Program-made: the position numbers and the translations under genes
Assembly: GCF_026870155.1 (NCBI RefSeq)
Contig: NZ_CP113975.1
Location: forward strand, 1,426,001 to 1,490,000
Reading direction: 5' to 3'
DNA: 64,000 bases
DNA from: Flavobacterium marginilacus
GTDB lineage: Bacteria > Bacteroidota > Bacteroidia > Flavobacteriales > Flavobacteriaceae
Notes under the pieces: generated by a model
What the model was told of the DNA's origin: nothing
Database searches by the model: none
What the model saw: the letters and a program-made list of their open reading frames with translations, nothing else
Shown here: positions 8,903 through 17,800 of the stretch, one piece after another
How positions within the stretch are numbered: position 1 is the stretch's first letter
Layout: each line of letters starts with the position of its first letter

Positions 8903-8974
8903 GGTCCGTTCGTCTAGGGGTTAGGACGCCAGAATTTCATTCTGGTAACAGGGGTTCGATTCCCTTACGGACTA
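8903..8974 (+). tRNA. tRNA-Glu (TTC), variant copy 3
   Basis: Same acceptor and D-arm framework, but the anticodon stem is CCAGA/TCTGG with loop ATTTCAT (still TTC), and the T-stem is AGGGG/CCCTT with one G-T pair. It ends 36 bp before the rpsT start codon. CCA is not encoded. Confidence 0.95.
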
Positions 8975-9010
8975 CAAAAAATGAAATAATTAAGATAAAA
9001 AGATAACACA

Positions 9011-9262
9011 ATGGCAAATCATAAGTCAGCTCTAAAAAGAATTAGAAGTAACGAAAAGAGAAGAGTATTAAATAGATACCAACATAAAACTACTCGTAAT
9101 GCTATTAAAGCATTAAGAATTGCAACTGATAAAACTGATGCTACTTCAAAATTGTCAAGTGTAATTTCTATGATTGATAAATTAGCTAAGAAAAACATCA
9201 TTCATGATAACAAAGCTTCAAACTTGAAGTCTAAGTTAACTAAGCATGTTGCTAAATTGTAA
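9011..9262 (+). CDS. rpsT: 30S ribosomal protein S20
   Basis: An 83-residue basic protein beginning MANHKSALKRIRSNEKRRVLN, the S20 signature, which binds 16S rRNA in the small subunit. Length is normal for the family. It follows the third tRNA-Glu by 36 bp with no visible promoter between, so tRNA processing may release its mRNA. A strong terminator follows. Confidence 0.97.
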   Translation: MANHKSALKRIRSNEKRRVLNRYQHKTTRNAIKALRIATDKTDATSKLSSVISMIDKLAKKNIIHDNKASNLKSKLTKHVAKL

Positions 9263-9284
9263 GTAATATAATTTGTATATAGAG

Positions 9285-9312
9285 AAAGCTCCTTTTTAAG
9301 GGGCTTTTTTTT
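9285..9312 (+). terminator. Terminator of rpsT
   Basis: AAAGCTCCTT and AAGGGGCTTT pair with one G-T wobble around a short T loop, followed by a run of T. Confidence 0.85.
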
Positions 9313-9339
9313 ATGTCCTATTTTTTGCTGACGGTTAAT

Positions 9340-9735
9340 TTAATGTAAATGATTCGATTCTAAATAATGCAGCATCTCTACAGTGATAGGTTTGGATAGG
9401 AATTCAATAACATTAGAATATGATTTTGATTTTTTGATATCTTCAGGGTCGATTGTTGAAGTCAAAATGACAACTTTTGTATTATTTGAAAGATAATAAT
9501 CGGAATCGTTAAATAAATCGAGAAACTCCCATCCTCCCATTACGGGCATATTTAGATCTAAAAAAAGTAACTGAGGTTTTGTGTCTTCATTCTTAATGTT
9601 TTCAATAAACGTAATTGCTTCCTGCCCATTGTAAGCGTATGTTATTTCTTTAGCAAAAGAAGCTTTTTGTACTACTTTTTTAAATAGCATTAATGTAATA
9701 GGGTCATCATCGATGCACATAATTAAGTTTAACAT
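9340..9735 (-). CDS. Single-domain response regulator (CheY-like)
   Basis: A 131-residue receiver domain with no output domain. The acidic pocket is Asp9-Asp11 (CIDDDPI), the phospho-acceptor is Asp60 in LLFLDLNMPVMGG, the conserved Thr is in VVILTSTIDPED and the Lys in FLSKPI. It overlaps the 3' end of the upstream histidine kinase gene by 29 bp and is very likely translationally coupled to it. With no DNA-binding domain, it probably acts by protein contact or phosphotransfer. Confidence 0.92.
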   Translation of the reverse strand: MLNLIMCIDDDPITLMLFKKVVQKASFAKEITYAYNGQEAITFIENIKNEDTKPQLLFLDLNMPVMGGWEFLDLFNDSDYYLSNNTKVVILTSTIDPEDIKKSKSYSNVIEFLSKPITVEMLHYLESNHLH

Positions 9736-11449
9736 TTTGAAAAGATTTAAGCGTTAGTATAAATTCGGTTCCTTTGTCTACTTCACTTTGAATGCTTATT
9801 GTACCGCCCATTGTTTCTATTTGAGACTTGACTAAGAATAGTCCCAGGCCTTTGCTTTCTGGATAGTCGTGAAATCTTTGGTAGAGACCAAATATTTTGT
9901 TTTTATGTCTTTCAAGGTCTATTCCGATTCCATTATCTTTAAAGCTGATTGAAATTATGCTGTCGACTTCTGAAAGGGTAATGTCGATAATTAGATCTCT
10001 CGTTTTTGATCTAAATTTAATGGAATTAGTGAATAAGTTGAGTAAGATGTTTTCAAGGTAGGTTTTGTTGGTGTTTATTTTTGAAACGTTTCCATAGCAG
10101 ATATTTAGTTTTGGTTTTATGGTTTCGATACTTGAATTTAACTGGCCTAGAATATTTTCAAAAACATTCTGTATCTGTAATTCTTCATTTTGTATAACCG
10201 GACTGTCTTTTATGGTAATCGCTTTGGATAAATCATTGACAGTGTCATTAAGCAGCAGGGTGGATGTTTTGAATCCGTCTATGATTTCTTTTAAGTCTTC
10301 ATCTTGAATTGATGTTTGATTGATTAAATTTAATAAGCCTGTCAAGTTTGATAATGGAGCTCTTAAATTGTGAGATGTGATATATGAAAATTGTTTTAGA
10401 TCTTTATTGTTGCGGGTTAATTCCTGTATGAGTATTTCTTTCTCTTTTTCTAATTTTTTTTCTTCTGTTATGTCTCGTTGAATCGAAATCCAGTGAGATA
10501 AATCCTGTTCAAGATTATAAACAGGAATGAAAGAAAGACTTACCCAGTATTCTGAGCTGTCTTTTTTGTAGAGTATAATTTCAAGAAAACATTCTTTTCT
10601 GTTTTTTATGGCCTGTGTTAATTTTTGGATTTCATTAGGGTCAGAATTTTTTCCCATAAAAAAGTTGGGAGATTTTCCTATGATTTTAGAGTGTTCGTAG
10701 CCGGACATTTTGCTGAATGCCGGATTTGCGAAAACTATTTTAGGAATTTGGTTATCATCAGAAATTGCCTGTGTGATTATGATTGAATCGCGAGCTTCTG
10801 TGAATACTGTTTCAAGAAGCTTTAATCTGTTTTCTTCTTCTTTCTGTTTGGTGATGTCTTGGATAGCACCGATCATTCGAATGGCTTTCCCTTTTTCGTT
10901 TTTTAAAATAAAACCTCTGTCTAATACGTATTTGTATTTGTTGTCAGCGCATTTAAAGCGGTATTCATCCTGCCATTTTTCGGTTTTCTGCTCAAGAAAT
11001 GAATAGAGTTTGATAGACATTTTAATGCTGTCTTCCGGGTGTATGTTATCAAACCACCATTTGGAATTATTGTTCACTTGATCTGGGTTGTAGCCGTATA
11101 TTGTTTCGATGCCTTTGTTCCAGGTGAAATTGTCTTCGGGTATTTTCCAGTCCCAAATCGTATCGCTGGTTGCTTTTGCTACGATGTCATATTTTTCGTT
11201 AGACTCTTTTAGTTTGTCGTTGGTTTGTTTAAGGTTTTTGTTTATTTCGATATATCTTTTGTTGTTTTTGTACAGGATGTATCTAAAAAGAAGGCCAGTA
11301 GTAATTATGAAAAGAATGTCTTTGATAAAAACAAAACTATAGATGTTTAAATAGTTAGAATACTGCTTTGTTAATCTATAGCAAAGAATAGCTATGAATA
11401 ACGCTGTGAGTGTATAAGTTAAGGTTGTCTGGTTAGCTTTGTTTTTCAT
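9707..11449 (-). CDS. PAS-domain membrane histidine kinase
   Basis: A 580-residue kinase. Two membrane helices lie near residues 8-25 and 38-57, then a short coiled coil, a PAS/PAC unit at about 88-205 (TIWDWKIPEDNFTWNKGIE) and a second at about 215-335 (KIVFANPAFSKMSGYEHSKI). The dimerisation/phosphoacceptor region has the H-box QFSYITSHNLRAPLSNLTG with His near residue 360. The ATPase domain shows the N-box NLFTNSIKF, DNGIGIDLERH and GLGLFLVKSQIETMGG. The second PAS resembles LOV-like PAS units (KIIGKSPNFFMG), but the flavin-binding GRNCRFLQ cysteine is not seen. Partner: the overlapping receiver gene. Confidence 0.93.
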   Translation of the reverse strand: MKNKANQTTLTYTLTALFIAILCYRLTKQYSNYLNIYSFVFIKDILFIITTGLLFRYILYKNNKRYIEINKNLKQTNDKLKESNEKYDIVAKATSDTIWDWKIPEDNFTWNKGIETIYGYNPDQVNNNSKWWFDNIHPEDSIKMSIKLYSFLEQKTEKWQDEYRFKCADNKYKYVLDRGFILKNEKGKAIRMIGAIQDITKQKEEENRLKLLETVFTEARDSIIITQAISDDNQIPKIVFANPAFSKMSGYEHSKIIGKSPNFFMGKNSDPNEIQKLTQAIKNRKECFLEIILYKKDSSEYWVSLSFIPVYNLEQDLSHWISIQRDITEEKKLEKEKEILIQELTRNNKDLKQFSYITSHNLRAPLSNLTGLLNLINQTSIQDEDLKEIIDGFKTSTLLLNDTVNDLSKAITIKDSPVIQNEELQIQNVFENILGQLNSSIETIKPKLNICYGNVSKINTNKTYLENILLNLFTNSIKFRSKTRDLIIDITLSEVDSIISISFKDNGIGIDLERHKNKIFGLYQRFHDYPESKGLGLFLVKSQIETMGGTISIQSEVDKGTEFILTLKSFQNVKLNYVHR

Positions 11450-11597
11450 TAATCAAATATAATTAAATTAATGTTAAAAATTTAAAACTTCATTTTAAAT
11501 AAATTCTGACACTACATTTATAGTGTTGTGTTAACTGCTTATGTGTTAACAAAATAGCAAACTATTGCATAAAGATTTTTTATATCAAAATAAAGTG

Positions 11598-11605
11598 TAC
11601 CTTTG
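11598..11605 (+). promoter_or_regulatory. -7 promoter element of typA
   Basis: TACCTTTG fits TAnnTTTG, 20 bp before the typA start codon. I do not see a well-spaced upstream TTG, so only the -7 element is called. Confidence 0.5.
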
Positions 11606-11624
11606 CACCCATTAAAATTCACAG

Positions 11625-13421
11625 ATGGAAGCTATTAGAAACATTGCAATTATTGCCCACGTCGATCACGGTAAAACAACTTTGGTTGATAAAATTATGT
11701 ATCACTGTCAGTTATTTCGTGATAACGAAAACACAGGTGACTTAATCCTTGATAACAACGACTTAGAGCGTGAAAGAGGTATTACCATTACCTCAAAGAA
11801 TGTTTCTGTTCAATATAAAGGAACAAAAATCAACATTATTGACACTCCTGGCCACGCCGATTTTGGTGGAGAAGTAGAGCGTGTATTGAATATGGCTGAT
11901 GGAGTTTGTCTTTTGGTGGATGCTTTTGAAGGTCCAATGCCACAAACTCGTTTTGTATTGCAAAAAGCTATCGATTTAGGATTGAAACCATGTGTTGTAA
12001 TCAATAAAGTAGATAAAGAAAACTGTACTCCTGAAGAAGTTCACGAAAAAGTTTTCGATTTAATGTTTGAATTAGGTGCTCAGGAATGGCAGTTAGATTT
12101 TCCAACTGTTTACGGTTCAGCTAAAAATAACTGGATGTCTGATCATTGGGAAAACCAAACAGAAAACATTGAGCCATTGTTGGATATGGTTATAGAAAAT
12201 GTACCAGCTCCTAAAGTATCTGAAGGAACTCCTCAAATGCTGATTACATCTTTAGATTTCTCAGCTTTTACAGGCCGTATCGCAATTGGCCGTTTAGAAA
12301 GAGGTATTTTGAAAGAAGGTATGCCAATATCTTTGGTAAAAAGAGATGGTACTGTAACAAAATCAAGAATCAAAGAATTACACACTTTTGAAGGTCTTGG
12401 ACGTAAAAAAGTTACAGAAGTAATTGCAGGAGATATTTGTGCAGTAGTTGGTATTGAAGGTTTTGAAATTGGTGACACTATTGCAGATCACGAAAACCCA
12501 GAAGGTTTAGCTTCTATCGCTATTGATGAGCCTACAATGAGTATGTTGTTTACTATCAATGACTCTCCATTCTTTGGTAAAGAAGGTAAATTTGTAACTT
12601 CTCGTCATATTAGAGAAAGATTGACAAAAGAATTAGAGAAAAACTTAGCGATGAAGTTAGGTGAAACTGATTCTGCAGATAAATTCATGGTTTTTGGCCG
12701 TGGAGTACTTCACTTATCTGTTCTTATTGAAACAATGAGAAGAGAAGGTTATGAGTTACAAATTGGTCAGCCACAAGTTATCATCAAAGAAATTGATGGT
12801 AAAAAATGTGAGCCAATTGAGGAATTGACAATCGATTTACCAGAAAATCTTTCAGGTAGAGCAGTTGAATTCGTAACTGTTCGTAAAGGTGAAATGTTGA
12901 GTATGGAGACAAAAGGCGAGCGTATGATTATTAAATTTAATATTCCATCACGTGGAATTATTGGATTACGTAATCAATTGCTTACTGCTACTGCTGGTGA
13001 AGCGATCATGTCACACCGTTTTATAGGATATGAGCCTTACAAAGGAGAAATTGCAGGTCGTAACAAAGGATCATTAATTTCTATGGAAAAAGGAAAAGCT
13101 ATTCCTTATTCTATCGATAAATTACAGGATCGTGGTAAGTTTTTTGTTGAACCAAATGCCGAAATTTACGAAGGTCAGGTAATTGGAGAAAACTCTCGTA
13201 GTGATGATATGTGTGTAAACGTAACTAAAGAGAAAAAACAATCTAACGTTCGTTCTTCTGGAGCTGATGAAAAAGCGAGAATCATCCCGCCAATCATTTT
13301 CTCTCTTGAAGAAGCTTTAGAATACATTCAAAAAGATGAATATGTAGAGGTTACTCCAAAATCTATTCGTTTGAGAAAAATCTATTTGACAGAAACTGAT
13401 AGAAAGAGATTTAAAATCTAA
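11625..13421 (+). CDS. typA: Translational GTPase TypA/BipA
   Basis: A 598-residue ribosome-binding GTPase related to EF-G. The G motifs are all present: AHVDHGKTT (residues 11-19), [21 protein letters not shown] and SAKNNW. The C-terminal half holds the EF-G-like domains and the BipA-specific C-terminal domain, including [20 protein letters not shown]. Known homologues assist 50S assembly at low temperature and stress responses. It is monocistronic with its own terminator. Codon usage is that of a well-expressed gene. Confidence 0.97.
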   Translation: MEAIRNIAIIAHVDHGKTTLVDKIMYHCQLFRDNENTGDLILDNNDLERERGITITSKNVSVQYKGTKINIIDTPGHADFGGEVERVLNMADGVCLLVDAFEGPMPQTRFVLQKAIDLGLKPCVVINKVDKENCTPEEVHEKVFDLMFELGAQEWQLDFPTVYGSAKNNWMSDHWENQTENIEPLLDMVIENVPAPKVSEGTPQMLITSLDFSAFTGRIAIGRLERGILKEGMPISLVKRDGTVTKSRIKELHTFEGLGRKKVTEVIAGDICAVVGIEGFEIGDTIADHENPEGLASIAIDEPTMSMLFTINDSPFFGKEGKFVTSRHIRERLTKELEKNLAMKLGETDSADKFMVFGRGVLHLSVLIETMRREGYELQIGQPQVIIKEIDGKKCEPIEELTIDLPENLSGRAVEFVTVRKGEMLSMETKGERMIIKFNIPSRGIIGLRNQLLTATAGEAIMSHRFIGYEPYKGEIAGRNKGSLISMEKGKAIPYSIDKLQDRGKFFVEPNAEIYEGQVIGENSRSDDMCVNVTKEKKQSNVRSSGADEKARIIPPIIFSLEEALEYIQKDEYVEVTPKSIRLRKIYLTETDRKRFKI

Positions 13422-13442
13422 AAGATTTAAATTTTCAATATT

Positions 13443-13477
13443 AAAAATCCCAAATTCCATCGGAATTTGGGATTTTT
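13443..13477 (+). terminator. Terminator of typA
   Basis: Perfect 16-bp arms AAAAATCCCAAATTCC and GGAATTTGGGATTTTT with a 3-base loop, 21 bp past the stop. Confidence 0.9.
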
Positions 13478-13537
13478 GTTTTTAAAGGCGTTTGATTATT
13501 TTTTAGGAGCAGAAAGATTGGGCATTTTTAGAAAGAT

Positions 13538-13607
13538 TGGTCCCGCTCCGCTGCAATCTTGCGGGCTGAACCCGGCACACAAGGATTTTCACTGCAATCG
13601 GGGCTAA
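13538..13607. repeat. Interspersed repeat, copy 2 (CCCGCT..CCGCTGCAATCT)
   Basis: Contains CCCGCTCCGCTGCAATCTTG, an internal CGGGCTGAACCCGG hairpin, ACAAGGATTTT and GCAATCGGGGCT, matching the copy at 4208-4278. It is the only recognisable content of the gap between typA and the next gene. Confidence 0.65.
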
Positions 13608-13718
13608 AGAGGGAGATTTTGCATTTTTGCTGTTATTCTAAAAATACTATTCTTCAAAAAACTATCTTCTATTAAGCCTATTGGCTAAACTCATTGTAGT
13701 ATCTGTTGGTAGTAGTTT

Positions 13719-14288
13719 TTATGACATACCACCGCATATAATTCCATAGGCTTCCCATACGCCATTTTGTTTTCTGTAGCAAGCTGTCTCATCGTAACCG
13801 CCTAAATAATCATAAGTTACTGAATATGAAATAATACAAATTTCATAATTTCTCAAGAAAATTGGTTTTGAAAAGCTTACTATTGAATAATTTCCATATT
13901 GTTTTCTGAAATTCTTCCAACCATTTTTATCATCTTCAAAAATTTTGTTTATTTCTGATGCTTCAACGATATTTATGTTTGGCACATATTCGTTAGTCCA
14001 CTTAAAAATATTTTGGGAATAAATTTCAAGTTTTACTTGTGACACTTCATTATCATTTAGTCCTGCTAAATTAATAAACGAGTTATCAAAACAATCTTTT
14101 AAACCATATAGATTAGCTCTAGCTATATTATTTAAAACCGATTGAGGCTCAATTTTATTTTGAATTATTAAATCGGATAAAAGTTTTTGAGTTTCCTTTA
14201 TATATTTTTCATCCTCTCTTTTTGATTGAGAAAAACACAGAAAAGGAATTAAGAAAAACAAGACTACAATCAATTTATTATTTTTCAT
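13719..14288 (-). CDS. Secreted protein of unknown function
   Basis: A 189-residue protein with the signal peptide MKNNKLIVVLFFLIPFLCFSQ. The mature part is mixed alpha/beta with two cysteines near the end (ETACYRKQNGVWEAYGIICGG) that could form a disulphide. I recognise no family. The 86-bp gap to the next gene upstream shows no clear terminator. Confidence 0.75.
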   Translation of the reverse strand: MKNNKLIVVLFFLIPFLCFSQSKREDEKYIKETQKLLSDLIIQNKIEPQSVLNNIARANLYGLKDCFDNSFINLAGLNDNEVSQVKLEIYSQNIFKWTNEYVPNINIVEASEINKIFEDDKNGWKNFRKQYGNYSIVSFSKPIFLRNYEICIISYSVTYDYLGGYDETACYRKQNGVWEAYGIICGGMS

Positions 14289-14374
14289 TTCATGTTGTAT
14301 TATAAAAATGACTAGAATGTTTTAAATTTAAGATTCTGAGGTAAAATTACTGCCAACTAATCAATTGGAGCAAT

Positions 14375-14794
14375 TCAATGCGCCGAAGTCATTTTAATAG
14401 TTATTTTGGTATCGGCTGACACGGTAAATTTTGCATCATCGTATTTTGGAGGTCCCATAAAACCTTTGGCATTATTGGAACAGGCAACGGGTTCTTTAGG
14501 CATCCCTATGAAACTTTTATCTAGTTTGCCATTATTGTTTTCATCGTGGTATACCATAACAGTGTATTCTCCTTTAGGAATATCAGAAAAAATAATTGAA
14601 GCTGTATTTGATTTTATTGTGACAGAACCTTTTTTGTAAGATGTTTTGAGGAATTTTTCTTTCGTATTGTATAATTCAGCTGTCAGCACTCCGGTATTGT
14701 TTTTTAAAACTGAAACATTGATGGTTAGGTTCGAATTTTGAGCAAATCCTAAGCTGCTAATTGATAATAAGCCTATGGCGAAAAACTTTATCAT
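14375..14794 (-). CDS. DUF2141 family secreted protein
   Basis: A 139-residue protein with a signal peptide ending LGFAQ. The mature part is a single beta-sandwich-like domain with the DUF2141 signature: GVLTAELYNTKEKFL, GEYTVMVYHDENNNGKLD and GMPKEPVACSNNAKG with GPPKYDDAKF after it. The family is common in Bacteroidota and proteobacteria and its role is unknown; the DENNNGKLD loop looks like a calcium-binding turn. It lies 30 bp downstream of the large T9SS cargo gene and may be co-transcribed. Confidence 0.85.
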   Translation of the reverse strand: MIKFFAIGLLSISSLGFAQNSNLTINVSVLKNNTGVLTAELYNTKEKFLKTSYKKGSVTIKSNTASIIFSDIPKGEYTVMVYHDENNNGKLDKSFIGMPKEPVACSNNAKGFMGPPKYDDAKFTVSADTKITIKMTSAH

Positions 14795-14824
14795 GATTAT
14801 TGATTTTTATATTTAAGCGATTGT

Positions 14825-17800
14825 TTATCTTTTTAAAGAAAAATGGCCCTTAGCCTCGCGTCCGTCTTCCAATTTTATGGTGTACCAATAATCATCGGCT
14901 GGCATTGGATTTCCTGTATAAGTTCCGTCCCAGCCATTTCCTGAAGCAGTAACCTGTTTGATTAACTTGCCAAATCGGTCGTAAATGAAAATTTGCGCGC
15001 CTGAATTGAATGTTTCATTTGCTCCTTTGATATTCCAGTAGTCATTATAACCATCATTATTAGGAGTGAAAAATTTTGGGATACCTAGTACAGCAATAGT
15101 TTTTTTAATGGTACCGCACCCATTTTTATCACTAATGTAGAGGTCGTGAATTCCAGGTGAAATATTGTCGAAGAAATTGGATTCCTGAAAAGGTCCGGTT
15201 GGTAAATCAATGCTGTATTCGTAATCACCCTGCCCGGAAATATTTGCTGTTACGCTGTTTGAATCGGATAAATCTGAAATTGATATCGAATCCAAATGCG
15301 CAATATCTGAAGCATTAACAGTAATATTACGTGTTCTGTCACAGCCTTTCTGGGTAGATACTATTACTGTGTAAATACCTTCTTCATTGACATCAAGAGT
15401 GTAGTTGTTTTCGTTTGGAATTATTGCACCGTTTTTTGACCAGCTATAAGTGTAATTACTAGTTGGTGTGTTATCTGTTATTCCAGCATTGAGAGTAATA
15501 AAAAAACTCGGTAAATTAGAACATACTAATTGATTATCATCTTTATTTCCGTTGATTTTAATATTAGGTTTAGGGGTAACAGCGAGAGTGATGTAAGGAC
15601 CTAGTCCAAAACAGGCATTGTCTAAATTGCTCTCTACACGTACCCAAATATCCTGCTGGTTTGCTGTTGTATTTCTATAACTGGATGAATTTTGAATAAT
15701 ATTGGTCTCCGCCAGCGCATCAATTTCATTCGCATAGAATTTGATAGTGTAGTTTGTGGAAGGAGAAGGCAGCAGGTTTTTAATGTCGGTGGCTACAGCA
15801 CTAAAATTAAATGTGGCTATACCATCTTTATCATCATTTGCTGTATCAATAAAATCATCACAAACTTCAATAATTTTTTTGTAAGAAGAGCTGATTTGTG
15901 TGGTAGAGACAATCAGGCTTAGTTGTGCTGTTCTAAAACAGCCATTCGAGTTTTCTACTCTTGCCCAGATAGTATTATTTGCACTTGTAAAAGCAATAGG
16001 ATCTGCTATATGTGTATTTGTATCTTTTGTATTAGCCCCTGTCAAAGTGGTATAATAACTAAAAGTTTCATTGGCATAATTGTCTGAAATAAAACTGTTT
16101 TTTTCGGTTATATTAAAATTAGAAATGCCATCAGTGTCATCATCACATTGTATTAGTGTCACATCTTTTACTGTTGGTAATGCATAAATTGTTAATGAAG
16201 TAGCAGCAGAAGTTAACCCGCAGGAATTGCCGGTTCTGCTTAATTGTACTCTGTATTTATAACTGCTCATTATACTTGCAGTCTTGGTTATTGTTAAGGT
16301 GTTTGTTGTAACATCAGAGTAGACAGCATTATTAGCAAGATTGTTCCAGTTCACACCATCAGTAGATAATTGCCACTGATAGATATTACCGCCATTATCT
16401 GTTATTTTGATTTTAGCATCTTGAAATTCGCATGCTGGACTGGCTAATGGCTGTGAAGTTATTACAATTGGAGCAGAAATGATATAATTATTATTTGGAA
16501 TGGTGTAACCGATTCCGCTGGTAACTTTTCCATTAGTATTAAATGTAGGAGGAACAACTGAACCTAAAATTCCATCACCATTTGCATCCAAAAATCCTGC
16601 TTCAATTACATCATTACATAAATCATTATCGCTGTCTGTTTCGGTATAGTTTTTTATGCCATCGGCATCTGTGTCTGCAACTGTATAATTTAAAACACCA
16701 CTGTCTGCACTTGTTTCTAAATAATCGGCCAATCCATTTGTACCAAAAGAAGTAGGGTCTAAAATTCCATTTTTATCAGCGTCAATAGCTTTGATAGTAC
16801 CTGATTCTATTAAGTCATATATTCCGTCATTATCACTGTCAAGATCTAAATAATTGGCTACGCCATCATTATCCGTATCAATTGGACTATCTGCAGGTTC
16901 AAAAATTTCATCCAGGCCGTTTAGGTTGGTGTCGGTATTTGATAATGCTTTTGGTTTTTTTTGGTTTTCTATGCTGTCTGGAATGCCGTCATTGTCTGAG
17001 TCCAAATCCAATTGGTCTGGAATACCGTCGCCATCATTGTCTATAGGAATACAGGTTGCAATAAGTTTGAAAGCAGCTTTGTTTCCAACAGTATCCAGAA
17101 GATTTTTATGGGTAATTTTAAAGGATTTGGTTTGATAGGACTGAAAAGAGAAAGTTCCGGTTCCTGCTTGAAGAGGAGTATTTCCGTTTAATCTGAAACG
17201 AATTTCAAAAGAAGAAAATTGTGTTACGCCACTTTCATAAATCCCGTCATAATTGGTATCAATCAGTAATTGATTAGTAGGATTCAAAACAGTTACGGTT
17301 TTATCTATGTCAGAATTGATGATGTATTCAGAATCTGTATTCAGTAAATCTTCTGTATTTGCAGTTGAAACATATTCCAAACTAAGGTTTATTGGATTTG
17401 TAAAACTCAAATTATAAGCAACGGAAAATCCTTTTCCAGCCATAACTTCAGTCACAAAACTGCCGTCTGAATTTCCTTGAAATGGTATTGCTGCTTCTGG
17501 CGGGGTATTGTCAAACGAGCCTGTAAAAGAGTTTGAATAAGTTCCCACTGTAACAGTACCAAAAAGAGGATTACTGATGTCAATGTTTTGATTACCATAG
17601 GACTCGGTACAATTTAATATTCCGTCATTGTCGTAATCAATATCGATGTTATCATTTGCTAAATCATTGTCGTTATTTATTGGACACTCGCTCACAGGAA
17701 TTTTATCAGAATAAACATCACTGACACAACCCGAAATACTTCCTCTTACCTGATAAAAGCCAGGAGCAGCAGGAGTATAAGCATTATTGTTGGCCGAAGG

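Noticed and set aside
9707..11449. LOV photoreceptor kinase
   Set aside because: The second PAS unit resembles LOV in part (IIGKSPNFFMG) but the flavin-binding cysteine motif is not present.
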